Assembly (NCBI GenBank): GCA_963556195.1
Contig: OY744537.1
Span: 15,742,743-15,806,742, forward strand
Direction of reading: 5' to 3'
Source: Sepiola atlantica
Lineage: Eukaryota > Mollusca > Cephalopoda > Sepiida > Sepiolidae
DNA length: 64,000 bases
Below, in pieces: positions 1 through 64,000 of the stretch. Each line of letters opens with the position of its first letter. Position 1 is the stretch's first letter. A program made the translations under genes and the position numbers. The notes below the pieces were generated by a model. It had not been told where the DNA came from. It saw nothing but the letters and a program-made list of their open reading frames with translations, and made no database searches.

Positions 1-167
1 AGAGAGGTTTCATCGACATCTTGAGAAATTATAACTCATCCTGTGCGTTCAAATTATTTAATATTTATTAATGATTATAAAATAGTTTCTGTTGTTGATT
101 AGAATACAACGAAAAGGTGTTAATCGTTTACAGGTTTCTTTCATTGATCTTTTTTTTGTTTCCGTAG

Positions 168-61354
<61,187 letters not shown>

Positions 61355-61389
61355 GTATTTAGAAATCTTATGCAATCTTTAAAGTAGAA

Positions 61390-62680
61390 CATACAATTTA
61401 ATAATAGTAAAATCACAGCTTATAATTATAACAATAGTACATAAATCTGTATCTATACTTTTGTAGAATTGGATAATATTAAAAACACAAAAGGCACCTA
61501 ATATACCTTTACTAAGTTAAATTGACTGATTTTTAAATTAAAGTAATATTTAAAGTTACGATTCATAATTAGAAGTAAGCTGCAACTTAACGATAACAGT
61601 AATCTAATATATAAAGAAAAGTCAGTCTGATCTTCAGCTTCTGACAGATCGATATTTTCTTCTGACTAGTCATTTTTTTTTTAGTCTTTTTATACTTGCA
61701 CTATGTTCTTTTCACTAGAAATGCAATTCGTTTCTTTTTTTTTTTTGAATAATACTTCATTCGCCTAGGAATATTTTTCAGGTGGTTGCCATCTTTGTCA
61801 TCAGCAGCAAATTTAACATAAAACGGACGTCATCTTTGCAATCAGCAAGGAATCTCTCAACTAATATTAAATCTATAAACTACTACGTTCTTTCATTTAT
61901 TGCTGCTAAATAACACTTAGATGGTCTTAAATGTTTCTTCATATAGAAAGAGTTGGAAATTATTAGATCGTTGGTTTTTTTTTACATTTCCGTCTCGCAC
62001 TGCGTTATGTCACAATAAATATTAAATAAAACATGATCGATCCAATGTATCAAATACAATTTACGCATGAAGAACTCATATAAAATGAAAGATCATTTTT
62101 GTAGAAATTATTCGGATATAATTTCAGCTTATGTCGAATAATACTGCATGTTTTTTTATAAAAAGAAAGAATGCGACCACAATTGATAGAAAATAACTGT
62201 TTTTAAAATTTTTATTCTGCATCAATTATTGAGGACACTGACATTAGGTTGATACTTTTCTCAACTGGTGAGTCCGTATCAACGAAGAAAAGGGGGTTAT
62301 TTTCGTGTATATGCTGGCCTTGTTTCTTATTCTTCATTCATGTCCGTTTGTGTTGGTTAAGCCTCGTATCACTTAGTTCACATGAATGCTTTTCATACAG
62401 CATCGCACTGATAAACAAGTCTCTATCCAGTTTGGCATAAGGCTACCAACTTTGATCACTCTCCTGTCCGCACAGATCATTTCAGGAATTGAAGCATTAA
62501 TTATTAAAGATGACAGAGTTTCAACCAATTATAATCAAGTTTGTAATCATAAGTCAATGATGTCACTTACATTTTCTATTATTGTATTAAATTTTAAAAA
62601 CACTATAATCGATAGCATGTTTTTTGTTTGGTTATTTTATTTTATGTTATTTCTTTAGTCTATTTCGACAAGGTTTTTGG
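61390..62680. other. Sequence after last recognised exon, unassigned
   Basis: Contains the diverged repeat copy at 61670-61785. An acceptor-like TTCATACAG at 62392-62400 opens a frame (HRTDKQVSIQFGIRL...) that does not align convincingly with the F3 lobe and lacks a good donor. Confidence 0.4.
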
Positions 62681-62689
62681 TTTAGGGTT

Positions 62690-63215
62690 TGGGATAAAGC
62701 CGTTGGTGGATATTACAGGGTAGTCCCCGAATATTCCACCAATAGTTTTGGGCAGACGAAGATGTGTTGTAAGCGATGAAAAGTGGGTTCAACAAGATGA
62801 GGCAACACTTAAAATGACTCGTTCGAATGACTGCGAGGACATTGTGGTGATCGTCTAATCAGTAGGTTTGATCCTGAATAGATTTCACACGCACCGGATT
62901 TTAACCCCCATATATTTATCTGTGGAGTTAAGCCAAAGATGATGTCTATCAAAACAATCATCAGATTATTATTGAACTGAAGAAGGCAATCACTGTTAAA
63001 ATCAGTTGTATTCAAGTGTGATTGCAACGAAAACGGGCACATTTGGAGCCTATAATTGAACTGCGATAAAAAAGACTGTTAAACATATATGACTAGAACT
63101 TGGTGAACAAGACAAGCATAGAGTGAGGTTTATTTGTACCAAATACGGTTTGATTGCAGAAAGGCTTGTGATTTTTATAAATGAGTAGCATTTTAGGGGG
63201 TCACTCTATAATCCC
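62690..63215 (+). mobile_element. TIR DNA transposon (IS630/mariner-like), 5'-truncated copy 3
   Basis: Retains FGRRRCVVSDEKWVQQDEAT, with QQDEAT corresponding to the QQDGAT catalytic segment, and a right terminus with GACAAGCATAGAGTGAGGTT, TTATTTGTACCAAATACGG and GGGGGTCACTCTATAAT. Frames are broken. Confidence 0.75.
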
Positions 63216-63359
63216 TATTTTGTCGTCGCTTGTATGTTCTCACTTATTTTAATTCGTTTTACATAGTTATTCTAGGTTTCATTTTTGTTTACAACATTTG
63301 AATATGCGCACCAATATTAGAGTTTATAGCGGAAGGTATGATATTTAATTTGCATGAAT

Positions 63360-63795
63360 TTGTTTAAGTGTAGATTTAATAAAAGTAGCGTCATTTATTT
63401 GTGTATGTTTTCTTTTAAAAGGTTTTAAGTTTAGATTTAATAAAAATTAACATAATTTATTTTTTAATCTTTTCTTTTAAAAGATGTGTAAGTTTAAGTT
63501 TAATAAAAAATAACATAATTTATTTTTAATCTTTTCTTTTAAAAGATGTGTAAGTTTAAGTTTAATAAAAATTAACATAATTTATTTTTAATCTTTTCTT
63601 TTAAAAGATGTGTAAGTTTAAGTTTAATAAAAATTGACATAATTTATTGTTTAATCTTTTCTTTTAAATTTTTTTAAAGTTTAGATTTTATAAAAATTAA
63701 CATAATTTATTTTTTAATCTTTTCTTTTAAAAGATGTGTAAGTTTAAGTTTAATAAAAATTAGCGTAATTTATTTGTTTATCTTTTATTTTAATA
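63360..63795. repeat. ~60-bp tandem repeat, ~7 copies
   Basis: The unit contains GTGTAAGTTTAAGTTTAATA, ATTAACATAATTTATT and TTAATCTTTTCTTTTAAAA. Outer copies are more degenerate than the inner ones. Confidence 0.93.
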
Positions 63796-64000
63796 TTTAT
63801 ATCTAAACAATTTTCTAAGTCATTGTGTTCATGCGGAAATAATTTATTTCTGCATTATCTAAACACTGTCGTATTCTTTACTTAACGAAACAAACATGAC
63901 TGTGTTAATATTTAGATAACATATGTAAACTAAATTTTCGCTGCTACAAATAATATAACCATTTTTATGCGCGCATTAACTAAACAAATAAACATTATAG

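Noticed and set aside
62386..62658. Terminal exon of the myosin gene starting at 62401
   Set aside because: The acceptor-like site is good, but the frame (HRTDKQVSIQF...) does not align convincingly with the F3 lobe and has no proper donor or expected C-terminal sequence.

Overview
The window looks like intron-rich, AT-rich DNA from a mollusc, most likely a coleoid cephalopod such as an octopus. The evidence is short exons with consensus GT/AG splice sites, intronic LINE reverse-transcriptase fragments, Tc1/mariner-type transposases, tRNA- and snRNA-derived SINE-like repeats, and very many (TA)n and (AAT)n arrays. The species call is inference. Nothing bacterial is present: no operons and no intact long ORFs outside tandem repeats.

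One host gene runs on the plus strand through nearly the whole window. I assembled 17 exons (168 to 61354) by homology and splice sites. Their phases are compatible at all 16 junctions and they join into 2451 nt, or 817 codons. In order they encode FERM1, a degenerate SH3-like segment, MyTH4 and most of a second FERM. This is the tail plan of class VII myosins (motor, IQ, MyTH4-FERM-SH3-MyTH4-FERM). The motor, IQ motifs and first MyTH4 lie upstream of the window. The final roughly 95 residues (F3 lobe of FERM2) were not found and probably lie downstream. The sequence is clearly diverged from vertebrate MYO7A, and the SH3 has lost its usual Trp and Gly-Asp-Phe-Pro positions, so a divergent class VII paralog or a class XXII myosin is possible.

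The introns are a dense archive of mobile and tandem DNA. Intron 1 has a 45-bp minisatellite. Intron 2 has a LINE 3' end and a 2.65-kb satellite of 9/12-bp monomers. Intron 3 has a foldback MITE, a 161-bp tandem repeat and a (TA)n-tailed repeat. Intron 4 has a telomere-like MITE and a 2.4-kb inverted repeat. Intron 5 has a SINE with a U2 snRNA head whose target-site duplication copied the splice donor of exon 5, a CT-rich tract, a second 45-bp minisatellite and an antisense copy of exon 4. Intron 7 has a decayed mariner. Introns 8 and 9 have LINE pieces, an (AAT)n-linked repeat family and a 5S rRNA-derived repeat. Introns 10 to 12 have TIR elements, a MITE whose arm became a 70-bp minisatellite, a 20-bp repeat field and a nested LINE insertion. 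Introns 13 to 16 have more U2-headed SINE copies, several palindromes, a Tc1-like transposase fragment and a 113-119 bp repeat array beside the last exon.

I see no evidence of an undescribed multi-gene system. The most interesting points are the U2-headed SINE family, its duplication of a splice donor, the antisense exon copy joined to a MITE, and several long intronic inverted repeats that could form double-stranded RNA in the pre-mRNA.
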